A DNA stretch of 5,675 nt from Actinomycetota bacterium. GTDB taxonomy: Bacteria; Actinomycetota; Acidimicrobiia; Acidimicrobiales; Microtrichaceae. Position numbers and translations under genes: made by a program. The notes under the pieces were generated by a model, which searched no databases, had not been told where the DNA came from, and saw nothing but the letters and a program-made list of their open reading frames with translations. This document shows, piece by piece, positions 1-5,675 of this stretch. Position 1 is the first letter of the stretch. Each line of letters starts with the position of its first letter. The stretch lies in contig JAFDWA010000130.1 in the NCBI GenBank assembly GCA_018268735.1, forward strand, positions 1 through 5,675, read 5' to 3'.

Positions 1-551
1 ATGGCGTGCGCGCCGTTGGTCAGTCGGCGGGTGTCGAACGCCTCCGACCCGCCACCGCTGCCGTTGCGCAACGTGAACGGAGCGACGTCGTCGACCATCA
101 CCGGTCGACGGATCCGAGGTCCCGGGTCCACCCAGAACTCCACGCGCTGCGCGACGTCGACGTCGACCCACAGCAGCACGAGATCGCTCACCGTCGCTCC
201 GTCGAGCACGGCCGGGTCCTCTCCGCCACCGGAACGCATCCAACGGAGCTGCGGAGTCGGGTTGAACGTGGTGGTCGGCAGGACCTCCACCGGTGGGTTC
301 CGGTGCGGCGGAACAGTCGAGGGAACCACGACGGCGCCACGCCGGATCGGCTGCAGCGGGGGCCTTGCGGCATGTGCCTGGTATGCGAGCGGGATCGTGA
401 CCGCGGCGGTCGCGACGATCGACACCGCGAGCGCGAGGAGCCGGCGACGACGGGTAGGAGCCGACCGGGTGCGCGACGCGGCAGAGCTGCCACCTCCACG
501 TTCCCCGTTCGCCATGGCCAGATTCTGGATCGTCCCCACCGCCTCGGACAT
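1..551 (-). CDS. Membrane-anchored protein with bacterial Ig-like domain (partial, C-terminus beyond window)
   Basis: The reading frame is open from an ATG at 551 to the left edge, giving 183 residues with the C-terminus missing. Visible order: a short cytoplasmic N-terminus (1-33), a basic stretch TRRRRL (33-38), one hydrophobic helix at about 38-57 that could be a signal anchor or uncleaved signal peptide, a Pro-rich stretch (63-100), then a beta-rich segment. That segment reads VLLWVDVDVAQRVEFWVDPG (about 125-144) and later AFDTRRLTNGAHA (171-183). The pattern of a strand with 'VEFWVD' followed by 'FDT..L.NG.HA' is typical of bacterial Ig-like domains in secreted proteins; this is family-pattern recognition, not a search. 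I chose ATG 551 because GGGTGA lies about eight bases upstream; ATG 515 has no such site. It follows the response regulator by 48 bases on the same strand, so it may be the last gene of that operon. Precise function unknown. Confidence 0.72.
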   Translation of the reverse strand, partial: MSEAVGTIQNLAMANGERGGGSSAASRTRSAPTRRRRLLALAVSIVATAAVTIPLAYQAHAARPPLQPIRRGAVVVPSTVPPHRNPPVEVLPTTTFNPTPQLRWMRSGGGEDPAVLDGATVSDLVLLWVDVDVAQRVEFWVDPGPRIRRPVMVDDVAPFTLRNGSGGGSEAFDTRRLTNGAHA

Positions 552-599
552 GGGCAATTCACCCGGTTGCGGCCCCTGTCACCACCGCTCGCTGCAGTG

Positions 600-1250
600 T
601 CAGGCTGCCTCGCCGTCGGGTGACGAGTGCAAGTCGATGATGCCCAGCCGGACTGCAGAGAGCACGGCATGGGTGAGGCTCTGCGTGTCGAGGCGGCGGT
701 ACGTGGCGTTCAGGTGGTTGTGGACGGTCTTCTGCGTGATGCCGAGCGCCCGGGCGGCCTGCTTGGTCGACATGCCGTCGGCGATCATCTGCAGGATCTC
801 GACCTGGCGGTCCGACAGCAGGTCGTTGCGCGACGGTTGCTGGCCGAGGTGCTCGAGCATCGATGCCGCCAGGCGTGGACTCAACGTCTCCTCGCCGGCC
901 TGCACGCGGCGCAGGGTGTCGAGGACGTCAGCGAACGAGGTGCCCTTGGACAGGTAGGCGGCAGCGCCGGCCTGAAGGGCTGCCCTGGTCCGTTCCGGGT
1001 CGTCGTGCATCGTGAGCACCACGACCTTGGTGCCGGGAAGCTGCTCGCAGATGCGTCGCGTCGCCGCCACCCCGTCGAGCACGGGCATCGACAGGTCCAT
1101 CAGCACGATGTCGGGCCGGGTCTCGGCCGCGAGGACGACGGCGACCTCGCCGTTGTCGGCCTCGCCGACCACGTCCTCGCCGGCGCTCTCGAGACCGCGT
1201 CGGATCCCGTCACGGAGGATCTGGTGGTCGTCGGCCAGTAGCACCCTCAC
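600..1250 (-). CDS. NarL/FixJ-family response regulator (REC + LuxR-type HTH)
   Basis: This 216-residue protein has the usual length of the NarL/FixJ family. The N-terminal receiver domain (about 1-118) shows the acidic pair D7-D8 in LLADDHQ, the phosphoacceptor D52 in DIVLMDLSMP, the switch residue T80 in VVVLTMHD and K102 in AAYLSKG, so it should be phosphorylatable. The C-terminal LuxR-type helix-turn-helix (about 144-208) starts at LSDRQVEILQMIADG and contains STKQAARALGITQKTVHNHL, the DNA-recognition unit. It should act in the cytoplasm as a transcription factor activated by the adjacent kinase. The start is GTG at 1250, which overlaps the kinase stop by four bases (GTGA), with a strong AGGGAGGT ribosome site seven bases upstream inside the end of the kinase gene. 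This implies translational coupling. Family call is secure; the target genes are not known, though the divergent hydrolase pair and the operon itself are candidates. Confidence 0.96.
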   Translation of the reverse strand: MRVLLADDHQILRDGIRRGLESAGEDVVGEADNGEVAVVLAAETRPDIVLMDLSMPVLDGVAATRRICEQLPGTKVVVLTMHDDPERTRAALQAGAAAYLSKGTSFADVLDTLRRVQAGEETLSPRLAASMLEHLGQQPSRNDLLSDRQVEILQMIADGMSTKQAARALGITQKTVHNHLNATYRRLDTQSLTHAVLSAVRLGIIDLHSSPDGEAA

Positions 1251-3139
1251 GATGCGACCTCCCTGTCGTCGTTGTCCCTGTCGTCGTTGTCGTCGCGTGT
1301 TCCGGGATCGACGGTCGCAGCGGCGCGATCCGTCGACGACCCGGTCGTGGTCCTGTCGGCAGCCGGCGGTCCGGCGGGAGCGTTCCGGTGAGATCCGATC
1401 GGATCGGATGCAACCGGTGGCGTCGCACCGGAGTGGACGCGCACGGTCGTCCCGACCCCTGGTCGGCTGTCGATCAGGAGGCGGGCGCCGATGACGTCGG
1501 CACGTTCACGCATCCCCACCAACCCGTAGGCGGAGTCGCGGACCCCCTTCGCTGATTCGAACCCACGACCGTCGTCGACGACGACCAACTCGAAGTCCCC
1601 ACCTCGGACATCCCACACGACGTCGACGTGGTCGGCCCCAGCGTGGCGGTCGACGTTGGTCAGCGCCTCCTGGAGGATCCGCAGCAGCTCGTTCTCCACG
1701 GGCACGGGCACCCGATCCTCGGGGTGCACCACTGTCAGCGTCGCTGCGACGTCGGCTCGTTCGGAGAACCGCGCGACCACGTCGCCGGCGACGACGGCGA
1801 GCGGCTTCTGGTCGGTGACACCGGATCGCAGCTGCCGCAGGGTCTCCCTGAGCTCGTCGAGGGCCGCCTGCACGTCGGAGCGGAGTCGCAGCAGGTCCGC
1901 CGGGGCGGGGTGATCCGACGCGGTGATCCGATCGAGCTCCATCGACACGTAGGTGAGCCACTGGCCGAGTCGGTCGTGCAGATCCCGCGCGATGCGGATC
2001 CGCTCCTCCTGGGCGCCGAGGGTCCGCAGCCGTCCGAACCACCGGGCGTTGTCGACGGTGAGCGCCAGCACCTCAGCGAGCGCTGCGAGCAGCACGGCGT
2101 CGTGGAGGTCGTAGCGACCCTGCGAGGGGTGCTCGACGCCGAGGATCCCGACGGTCTCGCCGCGTGCCGTGAGCCGGACGTACATCCCAGCTCGACTCGA
2201 GCGCACGATCGGATGGGTGACGACGTCGGTGCCGTGCTCGTCGGTGCCGTGCTCGTCGCTGTCCGAGACCTTGTCGTGGACCGTGACGAGATCGCTGCCG
2301 AGGAGCAGGACCCGTGAAGATCCGAGCGCCTGTCGCAGTGCTGGGGGAAGCTCCGAACGGGGGTAGGCGGGGCGGAGCGCGCAGCCGTCGGCGATCTTCG
2401 GAACCCACTCCTCCGACGCGTCGTCGTAGGTCATCAGGCAGATCACCCTGGCGTCGAACGTCTCGGACATCTGGTGGCGCACCCGGTCGAGCGCGTCACG
2501 CAGCGACAACGCGTCAGGGAGGCGACGGGCTGCCACGTTCAACATCTCGAGGAGCTGGTTGGCCTCAGCGAGCTGGGTCACCTCCTGGACGAGGTCGCTG
2601 CGCCCTTCCTCGGTGGCCTTGATGAGGCTCCGTGCATACGCCACGATCGCCACGGCGAGGGCGAGGGTCGTCACGGCGGCCACGTCGCGCTGGTCCGAGA
2701 GGATCCGGGCGGGCGACGTGCCGTCGAGGACCGAGGTGGCGACGACGGTGCCGGCCGCCACGAAGAGCGCGGCGGTGCCGTCACCGCCGCCCCATCCGAA
2801 GCCGACCACCGCGACGACGACGAGGAGCGCGAAGTAGTAGGGGCTCGACCAGCCACCTGCGATGCCCATCGCGACGCCGACCGCTGCGACGTCGACGAAC
2901 GGCTCGAGTCGGTGGAAGACGTCGTGCGCTCCCAGTCGCAGGGGCAGCACGGTGCGCCACGTGGTGACGAAGAAGCAGATCGCGGTGGCGGCGACCGCCG
3001 CGTAGGAGCCCCGGAAGGCGACGGGTGCGGCGAAGATCAGGCCGTAGCCGAGCGCACCCCAGCGCAGCGCGGCGATCGCGGGTGACACCGAGGCGCGCCA
3101 GGTCGGCGGCAGGCCGAGCAGCCGCGTCGAATCGTCCAC
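1247..3139 (-). CDS. Membrane sensor histidine kinase (6 TM, GAF-like, HisKA_3, HATPase)
   Basis: This is the sensor that should autophosphorylate and pass phosphate to the coupled NarL-type regulator. From GTG 3139 it has 630 residues. Six hydrophobic helices lie at about 24-43, 45-65, 79-97, 99-117, 121-139 and 152-171, with almost no external loop, so sensing may occur in the membrane. A helical linker (172-200) leads to a GAF-like domain (about 200-365). The HisKA_3 dimerisation domain follows, with phosphoacceptor H388 in RIARDLHDRLGQ; D389 and Q393 fit the HDxxxQ phosphatase motif of this family. The HATPase domain shows the N box EALTNVDRHA (491-500), DDGRG (522-526) and GLVGMRER (539-546). 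A low-complexity tail rich in D, N and R (571-630) ends the protein. The open frame continues 200 codons further upstream, but that part is antisense to the hydrolase gene. GTG 3139 is the only GTG or ATG in frame between that gene and the first helix. It has only a weak ribosome site, so the start is uncertain. Confidence 0.92.
   Translation of the reverse strand: MDDSTRLLGLPPTWRASVSPAIAALRWGALGYGLIFAAPVAFRGSYAAVAATAICFFVTTWRTVLPLRLGAHDVFHRLEPFVDVAAVGVAMGIAGGWSSPYYFALLVVVAVVGFGWGGGDGTAALFVAAGTVVATSVLDGTSPARILSDQRDVAAVTTLALAVAIVAYARSLIKATEEGRSDLVQEVTQLAEANQLLEMLNVAARRLPDALSLRDALDRVRHQMSETFDARVICLMTYDDASEEWVPKIADGCALRPAYPRSELPPALRQALGSSRVLLLGSDLVTVHDKVSDSDEHGTDEHGTDVVTHPIVRSSRAGMYVRLTARGETVGILGVEHPSQGRYDLHDAVLLAALAEVLALTVDNARWFGRLRTLGAQEERIRIARDLHDRLGQWLTYVSMELDRITASDHPAPADLLRLRSDVQAALDELRETLRQLRSGVTDQKPLAVVAGDVVARFSERADVAATLTVVHPEDRVPVPVENELLRILQEALTNVDRHAGADHVDVVWDVRGGDFELVVVDDGRGFESAKGVRDSAYGLVGMRERADVIGARLLIDSRPGVGTTVRVHSGATPPVASDPIGSHRNAPAGPPAADRTTTGSSTDRAAATVDPGTRDDNDDRDNDDREVAS
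1257..1264 (-). promoter_or_regulatory. Ribosome binding site of response regulator
   Basis: The minus strand reads AGGGAGGT, with the GGAGG core seven bases before the GTG start at 1250. It is near-ideal anti-16S sequence and decides the GTG start. It lies within the last codons of the kinase gene, consistent with coupled translation. Confidence 0.8.
1260..1291. repeat. 15-bp tandem duplication in kinase C-terminal tail
   Basis: A 15-base unit is present twice without mismatch, and the period-15 match extends over 32 bases. It is in frame and encodes DNDDR twice (residues 617-626) in the acidic, disordered-looking tail of the kinase. It directly abuts the ribosome binding site of the regulator gene. 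Confidence 0.85.
2224..2258. repeat. 15-bp tandem duplication in kinase GAF region
   Basis: A 15-base unit occurs twice exactly, plus three bases of a third copy; period-15 identity covers 35 bases. It is in frame and encodes DEHGT twice (residues 295-304), probably in a surface loop of the GAF-like domain. It looks like a recent slippage duplication because the two copies are identical even at synonymous positions. Confidence 0.85.
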
Positions 3140-3235
3140 ACCACCGTGGGGGAGCGCACGGACCGCAGCGATGGCCTCGCTGACGTCCGCGGTCGTGACG
3201 ACCGCCGCGGCAGCCGTCGACCCGGTGATGGACGG

Positions 3236-3251
3236 ACCTGTGTGTGCAGGT
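3236..3251. promoter_or_regulatory. Short inverted repeat in divergent intergenic region (possible operator)
   Basis: ACCTG, a six-base spacer TGTGTG, and CAGGT form 5-bp perfect arms. It lies between the candidate kinase promoter and the kinase start. Five-bp arms can occur by chance in GC-rich DNA, so this is only a candidate protein-binding site. Confidence 0.2.
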
Positions 3252-3268
3252 GTCGGTTCCGTGCGGCC

Positions 3269-3274
3269 ACCATA
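3269..3274 (-). promoter_or_regulatory. Possible -10 box for the kinase operon
   Basis: The minus strand reads TATGGT, matching the TAnnnT form of actinobacterial -10 elements. Transcription would start near 3262, giving a leader of about 120 bases before GTG 3139. No convincing -35 element is visible. It is the only TAnnnT on this strand that I found between the hydrolase start and GTG 3139. Confidence 0.25.
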
Positions 3275-3314
3275 TCGACGTGCCGGGTGAAGTCGTCGGT
3301 GCCCGTTGGCCTCC

Positions 3315-3332
3315 CGACGGCATCGGCCGTCG
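3315..3332. promoter_or_regulatory. Perfect 7-bp inverted repeat at hydrolase promoter (candidate operator)
   Basis: CGACGGC, four bases ATCG, then GCCGTCG: seven perfect base pairs. Measured from a start of transcription at 3356 it spans about -41 to -24, the position of the -35 region, which itself has no recognisable consensus. A dimeric regulator bound here could activate or block the hydrolase promoter. That it binds the adjacent NarL-type regulator is speculation. Confidence 0.35.
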
Positions 3333-3343
3333 TCGGTGGCTCC

Positions 3344-3349
3344 TAGTCT
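3344..3349 (+). promoter_or_regulatory. -10 box for leaderless hydrolase transcript
   Basis: TAGTCT matches TAnnnT and is followed by exactly six bases before the GTG at 3356, so transcription would begin at the start codon itself. There is no ribosome site upstream of this GTG. Leaderless transcripts with this geometry are common in actinobacteria, and this decides the start of the first hydrolase gene. Confidence 0.6.
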
Positions 3350-3355
3350 CGGGGC

Positions 3356-4294
3356 GTGAGCGTCGACGAGCAGCAGGTGAGCTACCCGGGTGCCCGTCGA
3401 CCCGACCGTCACCGGGAGGTCATCTCGTCGGGCATCGCCCTGCACGTCTGCGAGTGGGGTGACGCCGATGCCCGACCGCTGCTGCTGGCGCACGGCGGCT
3501 TCGACTTCACCGGGACCTTCGACGTGTTCGCACCGATGCTCGCCGACGCCGGGTGGCGGGTGGTGAGCTGGGATCAGCGGGGCCACGGCGACTCGGAGCG
3601 CGCGGCGCTGTACACCTGGGACTCCGATGTGCGCGACGCCGCAGCGGTGCTGGACTCGATCGGCCCGGACCCGGTGCCGTTCATCGGCCACTCCAAGGGG
3701 GGAGCGCTCGTGTTGCACCTCGCGAACGCGCTGCCGCACCGGGTGTCCACCATGGTCAACCTCGACGGCCTGCCCTCACGTGAGGCCATGTCCGACGTGT
3801 CCGACACCGAGCGGACCCGGCTGCTGCACCAGCAGCTCACCAGCTGGCTCGACCACCGTCGTTCGCTCGTGGGGCGACGACGCCGGCCGGGCACGATCGA
3901 CGAGCTCGCCGAACGACGTGGTCGGATGAACCCGCGGATGAGCCTCGAGTGGCTCCGCTACCTCGTCACCGTCGGCGCCACCTGCGACGAGGACGGCTGG
4001 CGCTGGAAGATCGATCCGACGATGCGGATGGGCGGATTCGGCCCTTGGCGTCCGGAGTGGTCGATGCTGCGGCTCCCGGGGATCGGCGTGCCGTTCCTCG
4101 GGGTCCTCGGTCTCGAGATCGAGGTCATGGGATGGGGGACTCGTCCCGACGACGTCGTGCCGAACCTTCCACCGGGTGGGCGGCTGGAGGCATTGTCGGG
4201 CGTCGGGCACTTCGTGCACATCGAGCAGCCCCGCCGGGTCGCCGACCTGGTGCTGGAGCACCTGGATGCCACTGCCGCAGGAGCGCTGCGGTGA
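3356..4294 (+). CDS. Alpha/beta-fold hydrolase, probably active
   Basis: This 312-residue protein has the usual length of the alpha/beta hydrolase superfamily. It shows the oxyanion-hole motif LLLAHGG (42-48), the strand and loop VVSWDQRGHGDSE (69-81), the nucleophile elbow FIGHSKGG with Ser113 (109-116), VNLDGLPS (134-141), and the C-terminal histidine motif SGVGHFVHIEQP with His285. A cap region lies at about 141-240. The acid residue is not in the textbook place: the expected GxxD after the penultimate strand reads GLEIE (252-256), so E254, E256 or D137 would have to serve. No signal peptide is seen, so it is likely cytoplasmic. The substrate cannot be told from sequence; esterase, lactonase, epoxide hydrolase or C-C bond hydrolase are all possible. 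Start GTG 3356 fits a leaderless transcript. It overlaps the next gene by four bases and is divergent from the kinase. Confidence 0.93.
   Translation: MSVDEQQVSYPGARRPDRHREVISSGIALHVCEWGDADARPLLLAHGGFDFTGTFDVFAPMLADAGWRVVSWDQRGHGDSERAALYTWDSDVRDAAAVLDSIGPDPVPFIGHSKGGALVLHLANALPHRVSTMVNLDGLPSREAMSDVSDTERTRLLHQQLTSWLDHRRSLVGRRRRPGTIDELAERRGRMNPRMSLEWLRYLVTVGATCDEDGWRWKIDPTMRMGGFGPWRPEWSMLRLPGIGVPFLGVLGLEIEVMGWGTRPDDVVPNLPPGGRLEALSGVGHFVHIEQPRRVADLVLEHLDATAAGALR
4279..4283 (+). promoter_or_regulatory. Ribosome binding site of second hydrolase-fold gene
   Basis: AGGAG ends seven bases before the GTG at 4291 and lies in the last codons of the upstream gene. It decides the start of the downstream gene, whose frame is otherwise open much further upstream. 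Confidence 0.75.
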
Positions 4295-4959
4295 GCGAGG
4301 TCACCTATCTCCGGCACAACCTCGTCGAGCTGGCGCTGCACCGGCTGCGCGGCGCCGACCCCGCGGCCGGCGAGTCCCGTCCGCTCCTGCTGCTGCACGG
4401 GCTCGGTGAGCGCACACCGGACGTGGTGCCCGGCGTGGTCGACTGGCCGGGACCGGTGCACGGGCTCGACTTCACCGGTCACGGCAGCTCCACGTTGCCC
4501 GTCGGCGGCGGCTACTCGGCCGAGATCCTCGTCGGCGACGTCGACGCTGCCCTTGCCGTGCTCGGTCCGGTCACGCTGATGGCCCGCGGACTCGGTGCCT
4601 ACATCGCGCTGCTCGCTGCCGCGGCACGTCCCGAGCTCGTGCGCGGCGCGGTGCTCGCCGACGGACCCGGCCTCGTCGGAGGCGGCGTGCACCCGGGCTC
4701 ACCGACCCTGCCGTACCCGCCGGCGTCGCCGCCCGGGCCTCCCGATCCGTTCGCACTCGCGGAGCTGTCGCGGGACCCTCGACCTGCTGACTACGCACAG
4801 ACCTTCGTGCGGTTCGTCCTCGAGGGATCGGACCTCGAACTGCCGCTGTGGGTGGCAGCGGTGGTCCGACCCGAGTGGCTCGCCGCGGTTGCTGCAGAGC
4901 CGGGCATCGGTGAGGGCTCGATCGAAGACGGGTTGGCCCACTACCTGGACGTCACCTGA
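4291..4959 (+). CDS. Short alpha/beta-hydrolase-fold protein, predicted inactive
   Basis: This 222-residue protein starts at GTG 4291, whose last two bases belong to the stop codon of the preceding hydrolase (GTGA overlap), with AGGAG seven bases upstream. The fold is recognisable from LLLLHGLGE (32-40, oxyanion loop), VHGLDFTGHGSS (56-67) and the helix after the elbow, GAYIALLAAAARPELVRGAVLADGPG (102-127). At the elbow, however, the sequence is LMARGLGAY (96-104): the GxSxG pattern has become A-R-G-L-G, with Gly100 at the nucleophile position. No Ser, Asp or Cys replaces it. After a Pro-rich stretch (138-153) the protein ends without the last core strands and without the histidine motif, and is shorter than usual for the family (about 250-300). 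It may be a regulatory or structural partner of the upstream enzyme, or a decaying paralogue. No frameshift or internal stop is visible and base use looks normal. Confidence 0.87.
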   Translation: MSEVTYLRHNLVELALHRLRGADPAAGESRPLLLLHGLGERTPDVVPGVVDWPGPVHGLDFTGHGSSTLPVGGGYSAEILVGDVDAALAVLGPVTLMARGLGAYIALLAAAARPELVRGAVLADGPGLVGGGVHPGSPTLPYPPASPPGPPDPFALAELSRDPRPADYAQTFVRFVLEGSDLELPLWVAAVVRPEWLAAVAAEPGIGEGSIEDGLAHYLDVT

Positions 4960-4964
4960 GCTGG

Positions 4965-4982
4965 GCCGACCTTCGGTGCGGC
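4965..4982. terminator. Possible bidirectional hairpin between convergent genes
   Basis: In the 29 bases between the two convergent stop codons, GCCGACC, loop TTC, then GGT, one bulged G and CGGC can form a seven-pair stem. There is no T-tract on either side. A weak or protein-assisted terminator is plausible; chance pairing is also possible in GC-rich sequence. Confidence 0.3.
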
Positions 4983-4988
4983 ACGTGG

Positions 4989-5612
4989 TCAGCCCACGAT
5001 CGCCGCGATCACCGCCTTCATCTGGTCCTGGGACAGCGTCCCGGTCGGCGCGGTGAACGCGACCTGCACGACCCCCTCGGGAAAGGACACGAAGGCGATC
5101 GGCTCGTCGGTGTTCGGGACGGCGCCGACGTCGCGGATGAAGGCCTGGGTCGATCCCGGAACCTGGATGTCGGTGACGCCCGGGCCGTTGTGCATGAGGG
5201 CCAACCTGGCCGGTTTGAAGTCGCCGCCGGTCGGGTGGTAGCTCACCTGGACGCCGTGGGTAGGGCCCACCGACCAGATGCAGCCGTCGTCGGCACTCGG
5301 GATCGACTGCGTGATCGTCGCGCCGAACGCGGCGCTGATGGCCTCGGCCGACGGGGTCGAGCATCCCGGAGCGCCGGGCCACTTCGCGGTCGCGGAGCTC
5401 GTGGACGGTGCCGCAGCGCCGCTGCCCGTCGTCGTCGAGCCTGACGCCTCGTCATCCTTGCGGGGCGTCGACGTGGAGTGGGAGGCCGTACCCGATCGGG
5501 GAGCGGTGGTTGCCGAGGTCGTCGAACCGCCCGACCCGCACGCGACGAGCGCCAAGGCGCTGAACACCACGACGCACAGGGACAGCGTTCGCATGGTTCG
5601 CATGGTTCTCAT
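4989..5612 (-). CDS. Putative lipoprotein with Ser/Thr-rich linker
   Basis: From ATG 5612 this is 207 residues. The N-terminus is a lipoprotein signal: basic MRTMRTMRT, a hydrophobic core LSLCVVVFSALA, and the lipobox LVAC with Cys25 as the predicted lipidated residue. A Ser/Thr/Gly/Ala-rich linker (26-76) would span the cell wall. The C-terminal domain (about 77-207) begins APGCSTPSAEAISAAFG and continues DDGCIW; Cys84 and Cys111 could form a disulfide. The layout resembles small actinobacterial lipoproteins such as the DUF3558 type, where a similar Cys-plus-helix start precedes a 'GC.W' motif, but this is a resemblance only. Function unknown. The start has AGAGGA seven bases upstream; ATG codons at 5603 and 5594 are in-frame alternatives. 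It converges on the hydrolase pair and is not part of their operon. Confidence 0.88.
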   Translation of the reverse strand: MRTMRTMRTLSLCVVVFSALALVACGSGGSTTSATTAPRSGTASHSTSTPRKDDEASGSTTTGSGAAAPSTSSATAKWPGAPGCSTPSAEAISAAFGATITQSIPSADDGCIWSVGPTHGVQVSYHPTGGDFKPARLALMHNGPGVTDIQVPGSTQAFIRDVGAVPNTDEPIAFVSFPEGVVQVAFTAPTGTLSQDQMKAVIAAIVG

Positions 5613-5621
5613 GGTTCGATC
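5586..5621. repeat. Triple 9-bp repeat at lipoprotein start
   Basis: On the minus strand the units ATGAGAACC, ATGCGAACC and ATGCGAACG follow each other directly and encode MRT three times. A degenerate fourth unit, GATCGAACC, lies just upstream between the ribosome site and the first ATG. The repeat gives three consecutive in-frame start codons. Confidence 0.85.
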
Positions 5622-5625
5622 CTCT
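5619..5625 (-). promoter_or_regulatory. Ribosome binding site of lipoprotein gene
   Basis: The minus strand reads AGAGGAT, with AGGA ending seven bases before the ATG at 5612. This spacing favours 5612 over the two downstream ATG codons. No clear promoter is visible in the remaining 50 bases to the window edge. Confidence 0.55.
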
Positions 5626-5675
5626 ACCCGGATGCCGCTGCATGGAACCTGCTGGTGCGGTCGGACCACAAGCGA

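Noticed and set aside
552..599. Terminator or promoter between regulator and Ig-like gene
   Set aside because: No convincing hairpin, T-tract or TAnnnT box; only a GGGTGA ribosome-like site is visible.
1..957. Long plus-strand open frame beginning at base 1
   Set aside because: Ser/Arg/Thr-rich composition with no domain; it is antisense to the Ig-like protein and response regulator genes, a common artefact of GC-rich DNA.
2474..3085. Plus-strand 203-residue open frame
   Set aside because: Antisense to the membrane and linker part of the kinase; Gly/Arg/Asp-rich with no motif.
3140..3739. N-terminal extension of the kinase frame by 200 codons
   Set aside because: It lies antisense to the well-supported hydrolase gene, has no recognisable domain and reads as His/Arg-rich shadow sequence.
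3949..4290. Upstream extension of the second hydrolase-fold gene
   Set aside because: Overlaps the first hydrolase in another frame with Arg/Pro-rich sequence; the AGGAG site and GTGA overlap mark the start at 4291.
5613..5669. Upstream start (GTG 5669) for the lipoprotein
   Set aside because: It would put 19 mostly polar residues ahead of a typical lipoprotein signal, and the ribosome site supports ATG 5612.

Overview
The window is GC-rich DNA with GTG starts, 4-base stop/start overlaps, a leaderless-type promoter and a strong bias to G or C at third codon positions. Together these suggest an actinobacterium, perhaps of the Acidimicrobiia, but no marker gene is present and the assignment is inference. 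I see no RNA genes, CRISPR array, transposase or other mobile element.

Left half, minus strand (read right to left, about 3139 to 1): a likely operon. It starts with a membrane sensor histidine kinase (six predicted membrane helices, GAF-like domain, HisKA_3 and HATPase domains). The kinase overlaps by four bases (GTGA) a NarL/FixJ-type response regulator. After 48 bases follows a membrane-anchored protein ending in a bacterial Ig-like fold, cut off by the left edge of the window.

Middle, 3140 to 3355: the divergent intergenic region. It holds a well-placed -10 box for a leaderless hydrolase transcript, a perfect 7-bp inverted repeat just upstream of that box, and a second, weaker inverted repeat on the kinase side.

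Right half, plus strand (3356 to 4959): two alpha/beta-hydrolase-fold genes joined by another 4-base GTGA overlap. The first keeps the nucleophile elbow (GHSKGG) and the C-terminal histidine. The second is short, has Gly where the catalytic Ser should be and lacks the histidine segment, so it looks like a catalytically inactive partner.

Far right, minus strand (5612 to 4989): a convergent lipoprotein gene with a clear lipobox, a Ser/Thr-rich linker and a small C-terminal domain with two cysteines. Its start lies in a triple 9-bp repeat that supplies three in-frame ATG codons.

The kinase and regulator form a co-translated pair. The shared divergent promoter region suggests, without proving, that the regulator could control the hydrolase pair as well as its own operon. 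The notable points are the dead-hydrolase partner, in-frame micro-repeats in two genes, and the palindrome at the leaderless promoter.
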